DNA from: Prevotellaceae bacterium
GTDB taxonomy: Bacteria > Bacteroidota > Bacteroidia > Bacteroidales > UBA932
DNA length: 38,057 bases
Direction: 5' to 3'
Assembly (NCBI GenBank): GCA_031255755.1
Contig: JAIRRX010000138.1
Span: forward strand, 1 to 38,057
The position numbers and the translations under genes are program-made. The notes beneath the pieces are model-generated. The model saw only the letters and a program-made list of their open reading frames with translations. It was not told the DNA's origin and did not search any database. Below are positions 26,777 to 35,662 of this stretch, piece after piece; within the stretch, counting starts at the first letter, position 1; every line of letters starts with the position of its first letter.

Positions 26777-29419
26777 ATGAAACAGATAAAACACTTTTGC
26801 ACAGCCATTGCCGTACTGTTATGCGCATCATGCTCAGAACGGCATTTTATTGACGATGAAGCATACCGTACAATGGTTGACTCGCTGTTTTACGCACGAC
26901 AGCAGACAGACAGCATGACTTACGCTTTTACTGCCGACAGCCTGCAATTAACAACGGAAGAATATGAAGCAATGAAATTTCTGTACGCTTTTATGCCTGT
27001 GAATGATGTAGCGGATTATAATATGCCGTTCTTTCTTGCAAATGTTCGCTCGGCTATCACTGCACGCAATGAAATGCCGTGGGGAAAAGATATTCCTAAT
27101 GATATATTCCGTCATTTTGTATTGCCAGTACGTGTTAATAATGAAAATATGGACGGTTCGCGCATGATTTTTTATGATGAGTTGAAACCGCGCATACGTA
27201 ATCTTTCGATGCACGATGCTGCGCTTGAAATCAATCACTGGTGTCATGAAAAAGTAACTTATGCTCCGTCCGATAGCCGTACATCTGCTCCGCTGGCAAG
27301 TATTCTGTCGGCAACGGGACGCTGCGGCGAAGAGTCTGTTTTTGCCGTAGCGGCAATGCGCTCTGCTGGGATTCCTGCACGTCAGGTTTATACGCCGCGA
27401 TGGGCGCACACGGATGATAATCACGCATGGATAGAAGTATGGATTGATGGTGAATGGCATTATATGGGCGCTTGCGAACCGGAACCTGAACTTGATATTG
27501 CATGGTTTGATGCTCCAGTAAAACGCGCAATGTTGCTGCATACAAAAGTTTTTGGAAAATATCAAAGCGCAGATGAAATTATTGCACAGACGCCGTGTTA
27601 TACGGAAATAAACGTAACTAAAAATTATGCAACGGTCAAACAAATACATGTGCAGGTAACAGATACCAAAGGTATGCCGATAGAAAATGCCGCTGTGGAT
27701 TTCAGACTTTATAACTATGCCGAGTTTTATCCCATAGCAACAAAAATAACCGATACATACGGCAGAACCTCAATATCGACAGGACTTGGCGATTTGATAA
27801 TATGGGCGAGTAAAGATAACTGTTATGGATTTCAACATTCAGGCACAGGCAAAAACGACAGTATTACGGTAATAATAAACAGAAAAAAAGGCGATTTTGG
27901 CGATTTTGAATTTACCGTAACACCTCCAATAGAACGTCATGTACAGACTAACGTCAGTACCGAACAGCGCAAAGCCAATGTCATCAGGTTTCAATACGAA
28001 GATTCCGTCCGCAAGCAATATGAAAATACTTTTTATACCGAACAGCAGGCTGCAACACTTGCAAAAGAACTTAATTATGATGTAGCCGAAGCGTGGAAAT
28101 ATATGAACGCATGCAGAGGAAATCATGCCGAAATAGAAAAGTTTTTACGCTCTGCCGCTTTTGAACATCACGATATGGCGATGGCGCTGCTGGGGTCAAT
28201 TTCACAGAAAGACCTGCGCGATACGCCTGCCGAAACTCTGCTGCACCATTTATATCATGCAGTGCGTTACGAAAAAAATTTCCCCGACAGGGAACTGTTT
28301 ATACGTTATGTGCTTAATCCGCGCATAGCAAACGAAATGCTTTCATGCTACCGCAATGCTTTTACAGTTGATACTGCTTTGCTGCAGCAGTTACACAATA
28401 ATCCGTCTGAAGCATTGACATGGTTTCGTAATAATTTTAAGACGGATAATACATATAATCCGCAACAGATACCGACAAGCATTAAAGGTTTTGCCGAATT
28501 GAAAACAGGAGACGGCTATTCAGCCGACATTGCCGCAATCGGATTTTTACGTTCGCTCGGTATTGCAGCACGTATAGAACCCAACACATACAAACGGCAA
28601 TATTTTTATGACAATCGGTGGCACGATTTCAATCTTCATAATGCCGCCGCTAACGAACAGCACGAACAGGGCAAATTATTACTGACGTTTACTCCCGATG
28701 AAACATTAAAAAATCCTCAGTATGAAATTCATTATACCATTGCGCGATTTGAAAACGGAAAATTTGTTACTCTTGGTTTGGATAACAATAATATGTTTTC
28801 AGGTGAAAAAAATATACTTAACAAAAGTATTGCAATAAATACGGGTTATTATATGCTTACAAGCGGACGCCGTCTGGCAAACGGTTCGGCGCTTTGCAGA
28901 CTTGTATTTTTTACGGTTGAAAAAGACAAAACTACTAACGTGCCGCTTATCATAAACAATAATACGGATGAAGTGCAGGTTTTAGGCAATATCAATACGG
29001 AAGCAAAATTTACGCCTCAACACGCATCCGAAGCGATTAGCATTATACAGGCAACCGGTCGCGGATATTTTGTTCTTGCATTGCTTGAAGCCAACAGAGA
29101 ACCTGTTAATCACGCTTTGCACGAACTGCGCGCCGCCGCTGCCGAATACGAAAAATGGGGACGTCCGATGATATTTATTTTTCCCGATGAAAAACAATTA
29201 CAAATGTTCAATGTTGACGAATTTAAAAATCTTCCATCAGGCATTGTATTTGGATACGATAATGAAATCGCATCCATGCTGAAAACATCTCTGGAATTGA
29301 AATCGGATAATTTGCCGCTGTTTATTATTGCCGATTCGTTCGGACGTACGGTATTTATCTCACAGGGATACCGCATAGGACTTGCAGAACAGTTAATGAA
29401 TGTAATCAGAAAGTTGTAA
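26777..29419 (+). CDS. Transglutaminase-like lipoprotein with second degenerate TG domain and C-terminal thioredoxin-like domain
   Basis: Lipobox 'TAIAVLLCASCSE'; 'SILSATGRCGEESVFAVAAMRSAGIPARQVYTPRWAHTDDNHAWIEVWIDGEWHYMGACEPEPELDIAWF' (C-H-D); later 'LKTGDGYSADIAAIGFLRSLGIAARIEP...YDNRWHDF'. Confidence 0.88.
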   Translation: MKQIKHFCTAIAVLLCASCSERHFIDDEAYRTMVDSLFYARQQTDSMTYAFTADSLQLTTEEYEAMKFLYAFMPVNDVADYNMPFFLANVRSAITARNEMPWGKDIPNDIFRHFVLPVRVNNENMDGSRMIFYDELKPRIRNLSMHDAALEINHWCHEKVTYAPSDSRTSAPLASILSATGRCGEESVFAVAAMRSAGIPARQVYTPRWAHTDDNHAWIEVWIDGEWHYMGACEPEPELDIAWFDAPVKRAMLLHTKVFGKYQSADEIIAQTPCYTEINVTKNYATVKQIHVQVTDTKGMPIENAAVDFRLYNYAEFYPIATKITDTYGRTSISTGLGDLIIWASKDNCYGFQHSGTGKNDSITVIINRKKGDFGDFEFTVTPPIERHVQTNVSTEQRKANVIRFQYEDSVRKQYENTFYTEQQAATLAKELNYDVAEAWKYMNACRGNHAEIEKFLRSAAFEHHDMAMALLGSISQKDLRDTPAETLLHHLYHAVRYEKNFPDRELFIRYVLNPRIANEMLSCYRNAFTVDTALLQQLHNNPSEALTWFRNNFKTDNTYNPQQIPTSIKGFAELKTGDGYSADIAAIGFLRSLGIAARIEPNTYKRQYFYDNRWHDFNLHNAAANEQHEQGKLLLTFTPDETLKNPQYEIHYTIARFENGKFVTLGLDNNNMFSGEKNILNKSIAINTGYYMLTSGRRLANGSALCRLVFFTVEKDKTTNVPLIINNNTDEVQVLGNINTEAKFTPQHASEAISIIQATGRGYFVLALLEANREPVNHALHELRAAAAEYEKWGRPMIFIFPDEKQLQMFNVDEFKNLPSGIVFGYDNEIASMLKTSLELKSDNLPLFIIADSFGRTVFISQGYRIGLAEQLMNVIRKL

Positions 29420-29507
29420 AAGTCGAGGAAATACCTTATCGGTTTTACATATAAAATTGCAGTATGATGCAAACCTTTTCGTACATCTGTGCTTTATAAA
29501 ATAAAAA

Positions 29508-29533
29508 GAGGATGTCTGTTTTTGGACATCCTC
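29508..29533. terminator. Bidirectional terminator between convergent genes
   Basis: gaggatgtc (29508-29516) / gacatcctc (29525-29533). Confidence 0.7.
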
Positions 29534-29559
29534 ATGTTTATTATGCGTTAACTGCAAAC

Positions 29560-30903
29560 TTATTTTTTCAGATTGAATTTATCAATAAACTTATCCAATA
29601 TGTTATCCAAATTGGGATAACCTATTTCCTGCAATTCATATCCTACTTTTACGCAGTTCTGTTTTATTTTTACTATTCTCTGTAAATCAATCGGCGTTGC
29701 AATAACTACTGTATCGCAAGGCGTTGCAGCAATTGTTTTTTCGAGGTCGCTTATTTGCTGTTCGCCGTATCCCATAGCAGGCAGCAGCGTGCCGATATTT
29801 GGATATTTTATAAACGTTTCGCTTAATTTGCCAACCGTATATTCACGCGGGTCAACCAAAGTTTGCGCATTGAATTTTTTTGCAGCAACAGTGCCTGCGC
29901 CTATACGCATTTCTCCGTGAGTGAGCGTAGGTCCGTCTTCAACAACCAAAACACGTTTTCCCGTAATCAGTTCGGGCTTGTCAACAGTAAGATACGATGC
30001 CGCATCTACTACTGTGGCTTTGGGATTGATTTGTGCAATATTGTTACGCACAATATTAATATCTTCGAGTGTTGCAGAATCTATTTTGTTTATTACAACA
30101 ACATCAGCCATGCGGGCAACAACTTCGCCCGGATAATATGAAATTTCTGCGCCTGCACGTAAAGGGTCGGCAACGGCAACTGTTAAATCCGATTTATAGA
30201 ACGAGAAATCATTGTTTCCGCCGTCCCACAATATAATATCGCAACCGTCAGGGTCGTTTTCCGCTTCACGGAGAATGGCTTCATAATCAACACCTGCATA
30301 AATAACATTGCGGTTTGTTACAACATGAGGTTCATATTCTTCCATCTCTTCAATAGTACAGTTATGTTTTGCCAAATCATCAACCGTTGCAAAGCGTTGA
30401 ACTTTCTGCTTGATTAAATCGCCGTAAGGCATCGGATGGCGAATAGCCACAACGCGCAAACCTTTGTTTACAAGTATTTCGATAATTCGTCTTGATGTTT
30501 GACTTTTGCCGCAGCCGGTGCGAACAGCACAAACAGAAATCACAGGTTTGGTTGATTTCAACTGTGTTTCTTTTGGTCCGAGCAACATAAAATCCGCACC
30601 CGATGAATTTACGATTGCGCTAATATTCATAACTCTGTGATAAGGAACATCGCTGTACGCAAAAACGCAAATATCAATATTATGTTCTTTTATTAATTTC
30701 GGCAATGCATCTTCCGAAACGATTGGAATACCGTTTGGATAAAGTTTTCCTGCAAGTTCTTTTGGATATTTACGCCCATCAATATCGGGAATTTGTGCTG
30801 CCGTAAATGCACATACGTTATAATTTTCGTTATCTCTGAAATAAGTGTTGAAATTGTGAAAATCGCGCCCTGCTGCGCCGATTATTATTATATTTTTTTT
30901 CAT
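29560..30903 (-). CDS. Cyclic 2,3-diphosphoglycerate synthetase-like P-loop GTPase
   Basis: 'IIIIGAAGRDFHNFNTYFRDNENYNVCAFTAAQIPDIDGRKYP', P-loop-like 'VCAVRTGCGKSQTSRRI', 'IILWDGGNNDFSFYKSDLTVAVADPLRAG', 'VVINKID'. Confidence 0.82.
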   Translation of the reverse strand: MKKNIIIIGAAGRDFHNFNTYFRDNENYNVCAFTAAQIPDIDGRKYPKELAGKLYPNGIPIVSEDALPKLIKEHNIDICVFAYSDVPYHRVMNISAIVNSSGADFMLLGPKETQLKSTKPVISVCAVRTGCGKSQTSRRIIEILVNKGLRVVAIRHPMPYGDLIKQKVQRFATVDDLAKHNCTIEEMEEYEPHVVTNRNVIYAGVDYEAILREAENDPDGCDIILWDGGNNDFSFYKSDLTVAVADPLRAGAEISYYPGEVVARMADVVVINKIDSATLEDINIVRNNIAQINPKATVVDAASYLTVDKPELITGKRVLVVEDGPTLTHGEMRIGAGTVAAKKFNAQTLVDPREYTVGKLSETFIKYPNIGTLLPAMGYGEQQISDLEKTIAATPCDTVVIATPIDLQRIVKIKQNCVKVGYELQEIGYPNLDNILDKFIDKFNLKK

Positions 30904-31208
30904 TATTCTAAATATTTAATTGTTTAACTTGTTATTTGATTTAATTGATTTTTAATTGATATAAATAATAAAATTGTCGATAAAGATTTACCGATAAAAA
31001 TTAAACACTTAGTTGAAAGGCAGCAATTCTGCTATAAATTTTATTCTGAGTCCGATGTTAAAAACAGCGTTTTTACCTGCGATATACATAAAATGACTTA
31101 ATATTATAATGATGCAAATATATAAAATTAAAATAATATCGGCAAAAATTTTTTTAAGGATAAAATGAATATGAAGATTAAAACACTAAAATGTAACTGT
31201 TCTTTTAA

Positions 31209-31428
31209 GGCGCAGCAATCCAGATTTCAGCATTAGCAATTCCTTGCTTTCTGGATTGCTTCGCTGACGCTCGCAATGACGGTTCGCTTCTGATTGCTTC
31301 GGCGTTCAGCCTCGCAATGACGTGCTGCCTTTGGATTAGCTGCGCCGAACTCCGCTACGCTTCGGTTGCTTCGGGCTTTGCCCTCGCAATGACGTTCTGT
31401 TGCTTTGTTCCGCATCGCAATGGCGGCT
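31209..31428. repeat. REP/MITE-like composite element, several TCGCAATG(A/G)CG units
   Basis: ctggattgcttcgctgacgctcgcaatgacg (31251-31281) is identical over 31 nt to 21790-21820; further units end near 31322, 31394 and 31424. Confidence 0.88.
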
Positions 31429-31437
31429 CTCGATTTT

Positions 31438-31466
31438 TTGACTTACAAAAAATTAATGTATATTTG
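31438..31466 (+). promoter_or_regulatory. Bacteroidota-type promoter (TTG-N18-TATATTTG) for GH3 gene
   Basis: TTG 31438-31440, 18-nt spacer, TATATTTG 31459-31466; ATG at 31488. Confidence 0.65.
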
Positions 31467-31487
31467 TCGTAAAATTAAAGTTTTACA

Positions 31488-33164
31488 ATGAAAATTTTCA
31501 GTATTATGCTTATCGCTTCGCTGTTTGTTGCAGGCTCAATGCAATCAAATGCACAGGAATCAAAACAGAAATGGATTAATGCCAAAATAAAATCAATGAC
31601 CTTGCGACAGCAAATTGCGCAACTGTTTGTTATAAGCTGTTATCCCGAACGGGGCGGGAAATATCTTGATGAAATCTCCAACACCGTACATGACGAACAG
31701 TTAGGCGGAATTATTTGGGGAGAGTGCAGTCCTTCACTTTGTATTGAAACTCTGAACCGACTTCAATCACAGATGAATATTCCCCTGCTTGTAACTATTG
31801 ATGCCGAATGGGGAGTTGCAATGCGTTTTGACAGTGTTGTAAAATTTCCGCAACAGCTTACGCTTGGAGCAATTGAAGATAACAGTCTGATTTATGAATT
31901 GGGAGTCGAAGTTGCAAGACAGTGCAAAACGGCAGGTATTCATTTTAATTTTGCTCCTGTTGTCGATGTTAACAACAATCCCGACAATCCTGTAATTAAC
32001 ATGCGTTCGTTCGGTGAAAATAAATACAAGGTTACAGAAAAAGCATATTCATATATGAAAGGAATGCACGATGGCGGAATACTGACAAGCCTCAAACATT
32101 TTCCGGGACATGGCGATACCGATAAAGATTCGCACAAAGAACTTCCTACAATTACACATAATAAAGAACATATAAACAATACGGAATTATATCCTTTTCG
32201 CGAACTTATAAAACGCGGTGCAACAGGAGTAATGACTGCTCATCTTAGAGTACCTGCGCTGTTCAAAAACGATATTCCGGCATCGCAGTCAAAAGAAATA
32301 TGTACAGATTTGCTGCAAAAGAAACTGAAATTCAAGGGTCTTATAATTACCGATGCACTTGAAATGAAAGGCGCACTGTATAATTGTGATACATCCAAAG
32401 TTGCACTGTATTCGCTAATCGCAGGAAACGATATTCTGGAAATTCCGATAAATGTAAAAGAATCAATAGATGAAATTGAAAAAGCCGTAAAAAACGGCGA
32501 CATATCAAAACGATATATTAGAAAAAAATGTAAAAAAATACTTGCCGCCAAATATGATTTGGGATTACACAAAGGTTTTTATCCTGTAAATCCCGAAGGA
32601 ATTTTGGAAAGATTGAATACCGAACATGCAAAAGAATTGCGCATGAAACTTGCCGACGCATCGCTTACACTGCTGTCGAATAAAAATAATTTTTTGCCTC
32701 TAAATACAGCAAAGATAAAATATGTTGAAATCGGAAACGGCAAAACATTCAAAACTCAACTGCAAAAATATTGCGAAATTGATACTGTCAAATTGCAATC
32801 AGACGCAACTGCGGAAATTACTGATTCACTTGTCGCAAATTTGTCGGATGAAACGATTGTTATCGGTTATCACAATACACGTTCGCGTCCGCATGCAAAT
32901 TTTGGCATGGACACGCTTATGATTGATTTTATTGACAGTTTGACAACAAATAAAAACGTTATTCTGGTATTTTTTGGAAATCCGTATGCTATTTCAAAAT
33001 TTAAAAATCATGAAAAATTTGCTTCGATAATAGTTGCTTATGATAATTCGGATGAAGCGCAAATATGTTCGGCAAATGCAATTTTCGGCAAACAGAAATT
33101 TAAAGGAAAATTGCCTGTAAGCATAAATGATAAATACAGAGAAGATTTCGGAATAATATATTGA
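31488..33164 (+). CDS. Glycoside hydrolase family 3, NagZ-like beta-N-acetylhexosaminidase (exported)
   Basis: Signal peptide; 'SLKHFPGHGDTDKDSHKELPTI' (NagZ KHFPGHG...DSH motif), 'LIITDALEMKGA'. Confidence 0.92.
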   Translation: MKIFSIMLIASLFVAGSMQSNAQESKQKWINAKIKSMTLRQQIAQLFVISCYPERGGKYLDEISNTVHDEQLGGIIWGECSPSLCIETLNRLQSQMNIPLLVTIDAEWGVAMRFDSVVKFPQQLTLGAIEDNSLIYELGVEVARQCKTAGIHFNFAPVVDVNNNPDNPVINMRSFGENKYKVTEKAYSYMKGMHDGGILTSLKHFPGHGDTDKDSHKELPTITHNKEHINNTELYPFRELIKRGATGVMTAHLRVPALFKNDIPASQSKEICTDLLQKKLKFKGLIITDALEMKGALYNCDTSKVALYSLIAGNDILEIPINVKESIDEIEKAVKNGDISKRYIRKKCKKILAAKYDLGLHKGFYPVNPEGILERLNTEHAKELRMKLADASLTLLSNKNNFLPLNTAKIKYVEIGNGKTFKTQLQKYCEIDTVKLQSDATAEITDSLVANLSDETIVIGYHNTRSRPHANFGMDTLMIDFIDSLTTNKNVILVFFGNPYAISKFKNHEKFASIIVAYDNSDEAQICSANAIFGKQKFKGKLPVSINDKYREDFGIIY

Positions 33165-33197
33165 TATAATATAAATAATAAATTTCAAAATAAAAAC

Positions 33198-33986
33198 ATG
33201 AATAAAAAATTAATCATTATCATCGGCGCGTGTATGTTAATGTCGGCATGTAACTGTTCTCAAAAAAAAGAAACAACAAAAGAATTTGAATACATACACG
33301 GCGGAATTGTGCGTGGCGACAAAAGCGAAAGAAAAATAGCTCTTGTTTTTACTTCAGACGGTCATGCCGATGGTTATGAAACTATCAGCGCAACACTGAA
33401 CAGGCATAATGCCAAAGGTTCGTTTTTTTTTACGGGAAACGCTTACAGAATGACCATATTCAAACCTGTAATTACCGAACTGAAACATAACGGACATTAT
33501 CTCGGCGCACATTCCGACAAACATTTGCTTTATTGCGCATGGGAAAAACGAGATTCGCTGCTCGTTACAAAAAACGAATATATTGATGATTTGGAAAATA
33601 ATTACATCGAAATGCAAAAATTCGGAATTACAAAAGCCGATGCTCCGTATTATCTTCCTGCATACGAATATTATAATGATACAATTTCGGAATGGACGAA
33701 ACAACTTGGTTTGCAACTTGTCAACTTTACAGGCGGCACAGGCTCAAATGCCGATTATACCGTGCCGAGCATGGGGGAAAAATATCGCGACAGCAAAACT
33801 ATTTATGACAATATTCTGAAATACGAGAACGAAAAACCTGATGGATTAAACGGCTTCATACTGCTCATACACTTTGGCGTTGACGCCGAACGAACAGATA
33901 AACTTTATAATCTTCTTGATAGCCTGATGACTAATTTGGAACATAAAGGATATACGTTTGTAACAATAACGGAATTGCTGAAATGA
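33198..33986 (+). CDS. Polysaccharide deacetylase-like lipoprotein (atypical NodB motif 1)
   Basis: Lipobox 'MLMSACNCSQ'; 'IALVFTSDGHADGYETISATLNRHNAKGSFFFTGNAY', 'GHYLGAHSDKHLLY'. Confidence 0.82.
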   Translation: MNKKLIIIIGACMLMSACNCSQKKETTKEFEYIHGGIVRGDKSERKIALVFTSDGHADGYETISATLNRHNAKGSFFFTGNAYRMTIFKPVITELKHNGHYLGAHSDKHLLYCAWEKRDSLLVTKNEYIDDLENNYIEMQKFGITKADAPYYLPAYEYYNDTISEWTKQLGLQLVNFTGGTGSNADYTVPSMGEKYRDSKTIYDNILKYENEKPDGLNGFILLIHFGVDAERTDKLYNLLDSLMTNLEHKGYTFVTITELLK

Positions 33987-34033
33987 TTTTGAAAAAAAAT
34001 CAAATTAATATTCAAAACAAATATATAATTTTA

Positions 34034-34041
34034 TACCTTTG
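34034..34041 (+). promoter_or_regulatory. -7 box TACCTTTG upstream of the FKBP operon
   Basis: TAnnTTTG match 29 bp before the ATG; upstream box TTCA weak. Confidence 0.45.
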
Positions 34042-34069
34042 TGGCTTGGAAATTTAAAATTAATATACA

Positions 34070-34993
34070 ATGAAAAAACTGATTATATTTGTGTCAATAC
34101 TGACAAGTATTATTGCTGCTACCTCATGTCAGTCGCGATTAAGCAGTTCGTCAAGCGAGGTTGATTCGTTAAGTTACAGTATCGGCGTTGTATGGGGTTA
34201 TCAAATGACAATGGATAATATTACTTTCATAAACATCAATGAAGCTCTGAATCAATTGAAACAAAAAATCAAAGAACCGTCATCAGCAGAAAATAACATA
34301 TATACCTTATCGATGCAAATCAGAGAATTTCTGCAAAAATCGCCTCAACGGGTTTATACCAAACAGGAAAAAGAACATATCACATCTTTGCTTGGCGGTA
34401 TTTGGGCGCACCAACTGGTTGAATCAAGAATTTTCAAATTAAATCTGAAATACACCAAACAGGGAATGAAGGATATTATGAAAAACGATACCGCAGCATT
34501 ACAGATGAAACTTGAACAGTCAAGCAATTACATACTGGAATACAAGGTACGGTCAGAAAACAGAGAAAACGAAAAACGACTTGAAGAAGGTCGTGAATTT
34601 CTTAAAAAAAACAAAAATGAAGAAGGCGTAGTTACAACCGAAAGCGGTTTGCAATATAAAATAATAAATCAGGGGAATGATGAAAAAACAGCAATAAACG
34701 ATACGGTATATCTCAACCTCGTTCTAACACAAATCAATGGCGATACCATAGAAAACAGCAGTAACAAATCATATTATGTTGCCGAAAACCGTTTAATCAA
34801 AGGTTTTTTTGAAGGATTGCAACTGTTTGGCGAAGGAGCAAAATTTATTCTTTATATTCCGAGCGAACTTGCATTTGGCAGTCAAATAGAACCATGGATA
34901 ACGCAAAGAATAAAACCAAATATGGTTTTAATATATAATGTTGAAATTGAAAAAATAATCAAAAATAATAATTCTAAATCTAAAAGAAAATGA
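34070..34993 (+). CDS. FKBP-type PPIase-like lipoprotein, active site degenerate
   Basis: Lipobox 'IIAATSCQS'; 'TTESGLQYKIINQG...LIKGFFEGLQLFGEGAKFILYIPSELAFGSQ'. Confidence 0.85.
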   Translation: MKKLIIFVSILTSIIAATSCQSRLSSSSSEVDSLSYSIGVVWGYQMTMDNITFININEALNQLKQKIKEPSSAENNIYTLSMQIREFLQKSPQRVYTKQEKEHITSLLGGIWAHQLVESRIFKLNLKYTKQGMKDIMKNDTAALQMKLEQSSNYILEYKVRSENRENEKRLEEGREFLKKNKNEEGVVTTESGLQYKIINQGNDEKTAINDTVYLNLVLTQINGDTIENSSNKSYYVAENRLIKGFFEGLQLFGEGAKFILYIPSELAFGSQIEPWITQRIKPNMVLIYNVEIEKIIKNNNSKSKRK

Positions 34994-35661
34994 AACAAAT
35001 TTTAATTTTATGTGTTACGGCATTGCTTTTTGTAACAGTGTCGTGTGCCCAAGGTACAAATAACAATTCTCAAAACGAAGCAACAGCACAGGATGCATCG
35101 TATGCATTTGGCGTTGATGTTGGAAATTCTCTGAAAACTTATAATATCGAAGGTTTTGATATTGAAAAGTTTATTGAAGGTTTCAAAGCCATATTCAATG
35201 ACGATGGAAAAATTGATCTTATGGCAAACAGAACAGTAATTCAAAATTTTATGGTTGCTCAGCAAACAAAAAAGAGTGAAAAAAACAAAGCAGAAGGAGA
35301 AGCATTTCTTGAAAAAAACAAGAATGAACTCGGAGTCATTACAACCGAAAGCGGACTTCAATACAGAATAGAAAAGGAAGGAACGGGAGCATATCCTACC
35401 GCCGAAAGCGAAGTTGAAGTTAAATACAGAGGCACGCTTCTTGATGGTCGAGAATTTGATGCCAACGAAAAAATCAGTTTTTCTCTTACTCGTGTAATTC
35501 CGGGATGGACAGAAGGAATACAAAAAATCAATGAAGGCGGAAAAATTACGCTTTTCGTTCCATCTAATCTCGCTTACGGCGAAAGAGGCGCTCAAGGAAC
35601 TATTATCGAACCACATGCAACTTTGATTTTTGAAGTAGAACTATTTAAAATTATAAAATAA
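34990..35661 (+). CDS. FKBP-type peptidyl-prolyl cis-trans isomerase, lipoprotein
   Basis: ATGA overlap with upstream gene; 'VEVKYRGTLLDGREFDANEKISFSLTRVIPGWTEGIQKINEGGKITLFVPSNLAYGERG'. Confidence 0.93.
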   Translation: MKQILILCVTALLFVTVSCAQGTNNNSQNEATAQDASYAFGVDVGNSLKTYNIEGFDIEKFIEGFKAIFNDDGKIDLMANRTVIQNFMVAQQTKKSEKNKAEGEAFLEKNKNELGVITTESGLQYRIEKEGTGAYPTAESEVEVKYRGTLLDGREFDANEKISFSLTRVIPGWTEGIQKINEGGKITLFVPSNLAYGERGAQGTIIEPHATLIFEVELFKIIK

Positions 35662-35662
35662 A

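Noticed and set aside
26948-27649. 233-aa minus-strand ORF inside the transglutaminase gene
   Set aside because: Shadow of a clear coding region with catalytic motifs on the other strand.
31233-31415. 60-aa minus ORF (RHCEGKARSN...VIASVSEAIQ)
   Set aside because: Translation of the REP-like repeat; peptides of this type are well-known artefacts, not real proteins.
35008-35616. 202-aa minus-strand ORF opposite the second FKBP
   Set aside because: Antisense of a canonical FKBP; Phe/Ser/Cys-rich translation.
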